Source of the DNA: Micrococcales bacterium | GTDB taxonomy: Bacteria > Actinomycetota > Actinomycetes > Actinomycetales > Dermatophilaceae | NCBI GenBank assembly: GCA_030452775.1 | Contig: JAKDLQ010000152.1 | Span: 1-5,711, forward strand | Direction of reading: 5' to 3' | Length of the DNA: 5,711 nt | Part shown: positions 4,382-5,711 of the stretch, one piece after another | Layout of the letters: each line of letters opens with the position of its first letter | Position numbering within the stretch: the stretch's first letter is position 1 | Position numbers and translations under genes: made by a program | The notes under the pieces: generated by a model | Told to the model about the DNA's origin: nothing | The model's input: the letters and a program-made list of their open reading frames with translations, nothing else | The model's database searches: none

Positions 4382-5439
4382 GACATCACGATCAAGAGCA
4401 GCACAACCATGGAGGCGGGTCCTCGTCTCGCAGCCGGACTCGCCTGCCGCGCATCCTCGCGGTATCTTTCGCCGTCGTCCCGGCTGTCCTGAGCCTGCTG
4501 ACAGGACCTGCCGCACAGGCTCAGGAGGTGGGTCATCCATGGCGCACCCGCGTGGTCGCGACTATCCCGGTTGCGCACGGCCCGGAGGCCGTCGTGGTCG
4601 ATTCTGGACGCAACCGTGTCTACGTTGCTCCCGACGTGGGCCAGACGATCACGGTCATCAACGGCCGCAGAAACGAGGTCGTCGGTGAGCTCGGCCCAAC
4701 AAGCGCGCAGCGACTCAGCATCGCAGACCTGGCAATCGACGCGACGCGGAACGCGATCTACACCACGAACTTGGGCGATCGGCATGTCTACCGGGTCGAC
4801 GTACGTACCAACAAGGTGACGGTGAGCCCGCAGTTGCCCATCGTCGCAACGCATGTCGCCCTCAACTCACGTACCCATCTGGTGTACGTCACCGGCGAGG
4901 ACAGCACCTCCATGCTCGTCCTCAACGGTCGCACGTTGCGGGTTGAAGCAACGGTGGCACTGCCCGAGCCGGGCTGGTCGCTCGCCGTCAACGAGTGCAC
5001 CGACACGATCTACGTGGCCACCGTCAATGGACAGCACGTACTTGTGGTCGATGGCCATCGGTACCGGACGACCGGATCAATCGAGGTGCCGACGAGCGCG
5101 GTGGAACTTGCCGTCGACGAGCGGACGGACCGGATCTACGCTGCCGGCTACGACAGAGTCGCAGTCATCGACACCCGCAACGAATCGGTCATCGCCACCG
5201 TTGACCTGCCTGGCGTCGTGGGAGGCCTCGCGGTCAACGAGCGCACCAACAGGGTCTATGTCACCAACCTCGATCCGTCAGGGCCGAACACGGTCTCCAA
5301 GATCAACGGGCGATCCAACAAGGAGGTGGCTCGCGTGAACGTCGGGTTGGTCCCGGCCGCGCTGGCCGTCAATGCACGGACCTTCACCACCTACGTTGCC
5401 AACCTGCAGGGCAACAGCGTCTCGGTCATCAAGAACTGA
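4375..5439 (+). CDS. Secreted YVTN/YncE-like seven-bladed beta-propeller protein
   Basis: A 354-residue exported protein. Residues 1-30 are a long polar, His-rich then Arg-containing n-region (MLRHHDQEQHNHGG), followed by a hydrophobic core ILAVSFAVVPAVLSLL and a likely signal peptidase I site at AQA-QE near residue 50. No twin-Arg motif and no lipobox Cys are seen. The mature part is seven repeats of about 40 residues of the YVTN type: L-A-V-N/D-x-R-T-x-x-h-Y-V-x-N...V-x-V-h-(N/D)-G-R-x...V-x-x-V-x-h-P/G. Examples are GLAVNERTNRVYVTNLDP and ALAVNARTFTTYVANLQG. The last repeat ends at VSVIKN; the strand RTRVVATIPV just after the signal peptide would close the ring. Such proteins are extracytoplasmic scaffolds or binding proteins; the ligand cannot be inferred. 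The start rests on the AGGAGAGG before GTG. It appears to be a single-gene unit. Confidence 0.9.
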   Translation: MLRHHDQEQHNHGGGSSSRSRTRLPRILAVSFAVVPAVLSLLTGPAAQAQEVGHPWRTRVVATIPVAHGPEAVVVDSGRNRVYVAPDVGQTITVINGRRNEVVGELGPTSAQRLSIADLAIDATRNAIYTTNLGDRHVYRVDVRTNKVTVSPQLPIVATHVALNSRTHLVYVTGEDSTSMLVLNGRTLRVEATVALPEPGWSLAVNECTDTIYVATVNGQHVLVVDGHRYRTTGSIEVPTSAVELAVDERTDRIYAAGYDRVAVIDTRNESVIATVDLPGVVGGLAVNERTNRVYVTNLDPSGPNTVSKINGRSNKEVARVNVGLVPAALAVNARTFTTYVANLQGNSVSVIKN

Positions 5440-5477
5440 CCCTGCTGCGGACGCGGTGGCCAGCCGCCGGCGCAGGG
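5440..5477 (+). terminator. Weak stem-loop directly after the beta-propeller stop
   Basis: CCCTGC right after the TGA pairs with GCAGGG at 5472-5477 over a G/C-rich interior that can form short extra pairs. Six outer pairs and no T-tract make this a weak candidate. Confidence 0.25.
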
Positions 5478-5519
5478 AACGCCTTACGATCAGGCATCCG
5501 TTGCCAACAGCAGGAGAGG

Positions 5520-5546
5520 GGCGGACCGGACAGTCTCCGGTCCGCC
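5520..5546 (+). terminator. GC-rich hairpin, candidate terminator of the beta-propeller gene
   Basis: Perfect 11-base arms GGCGGACCGGA (5520-5530) and TCCGGTCCGCC (5536-5546) enclose the loop CAGTC. It lies 80 bases past the stop and 50 before the next start. No T-tract follows, as is common for hairpin terminators in high-GC Actinomycetota. It could instead be a leader structure of the downstream carboxylase gene. Confidence 0.55.
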
Positions 5547-5596
5547 TACTCGCGGGTCCGGCTCAGGCGTGGAAGGTTGCGGGGTGGCGCAACGCT

Positions 5597-5711
5597 GTGC
5601 CACGTTTCCGACCGGGCGACGAGAAGGAGCGCGACTCGAAAACCTCGCGGATCGCGATCGTCAACCGCGGGGAGGCCGCGATGCGGCTCATTCACGCCGT
5701 GCACGACCTCA
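5597..5711 (+). CDS. Biotin carboxylase N-terminus of an acyl-CoA carboxylase (partial)
   Basis: Biotin carboxylases use ATP and bicarbonate to carboxylate biotin in acetyl-/propionyl-CoA carboxylases. The frame reads SRIAIVNRGEAAMRLIHAVH, the start of the biotin carboxylase N-domain, whose signature elsewhere is K-hLIANRGEIAxRhhRa. The variant IVNRGEAAMRLIHAV is, from memory, typical of the very large fused carboxylases with biotin carboxylase and carboxyltransferase parts in one chain, rather than ordinary AccA3/AccC subunits; the window is too short to prove it. The start is uncertain: GTG 5597 is the only near in-frame start codon, with GGGGTGG nine bases upstream, and gives about 18 charged residues before the conserved block. 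No ATG or TTG lies closer. Only 38 residues are present before the right edge. Confidence 0.72.
   Translation, partial: MPRFRPGDEKERDSKTSRIAIVNRGEAAMRLIHAVHDL

Noticed and set aside
1..5711. CRISPR array, tRNA, rRNA, insertion sequence or defence system
   Set aside because: No regularly spaced repeats, cloverleaf arms, transposase-like proteins or defence-family motifs were seen on either strand.

Overview
This 5.7 kb window is high-GC DNA with strong G/C bias at third codon positions. Its protein families suggest an Actinomycetota chromosome: two PPOX-class F420-type oxidoreductases, a CaiB/BaiF-type CoA-transferase, a DUF362 protein, and the start of a biotin carboxylase of the large acyl-CoA carboxylase type. 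Lineage is inferred from protein families and base composition only. I see no rRNA, tRNA, CRISPR array, transposase or phage gene.

Layout. On the minus strand, a PPOX/F420 gene (227-640) is followed after 50 bp by the first 58 or so codons of a family III CoA-transferase that leaves the window at base 1; these two may form an operon. A roughly 220 bp divergent intergenic region (641-860) holds four separate dyad symmetries. To its right a second PPOX/F420 gene runs on the plus strand (861-1269), with an apparent frameshift near base 896. Next is a long plus-strand gene (1348 to 3386) with an N-terminal DUF362-like domain and an unrecognised C-terminal domain; it is broken into two frames by an apparent one-base deletion near 2904-2912. 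It overlaps by ATGA an NAD-dependent epimerase/dehydratase-type SDR gene (from 3383). The SDR similarity ends abruptly at about 4018, and about 350 bp of non-coding-looking sequence follows. Then comes a secreted seven-bladed YVTN/YncE-like beta-propeller protein (4375-5439) with a strong Shine-Dalgarno sequence, a GC-rich hairpin, and the N-terminus of the biotin carboxylase running off the right edge.

How the genes might work together. The CoA-transferase, SDR and carboxylase fit acyl-CoA or lipid metabolism, and the PPOX proteins suggest F420 (or flavin/heme) redox chemistry, but the sequence does not link them into one named pathway. Only the DUF362 gene and the SDR are tightly coupled. 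The most unusual points are the DUF362 two-domain protein, the dense palindromes between the divergent PPOX genes, repeated leaderless-type -10 spacing, two frameshifts at homopolymer runs, and the truncated SDR. The frameshifts may be sequencing errors, which should be settled before any biological reading.
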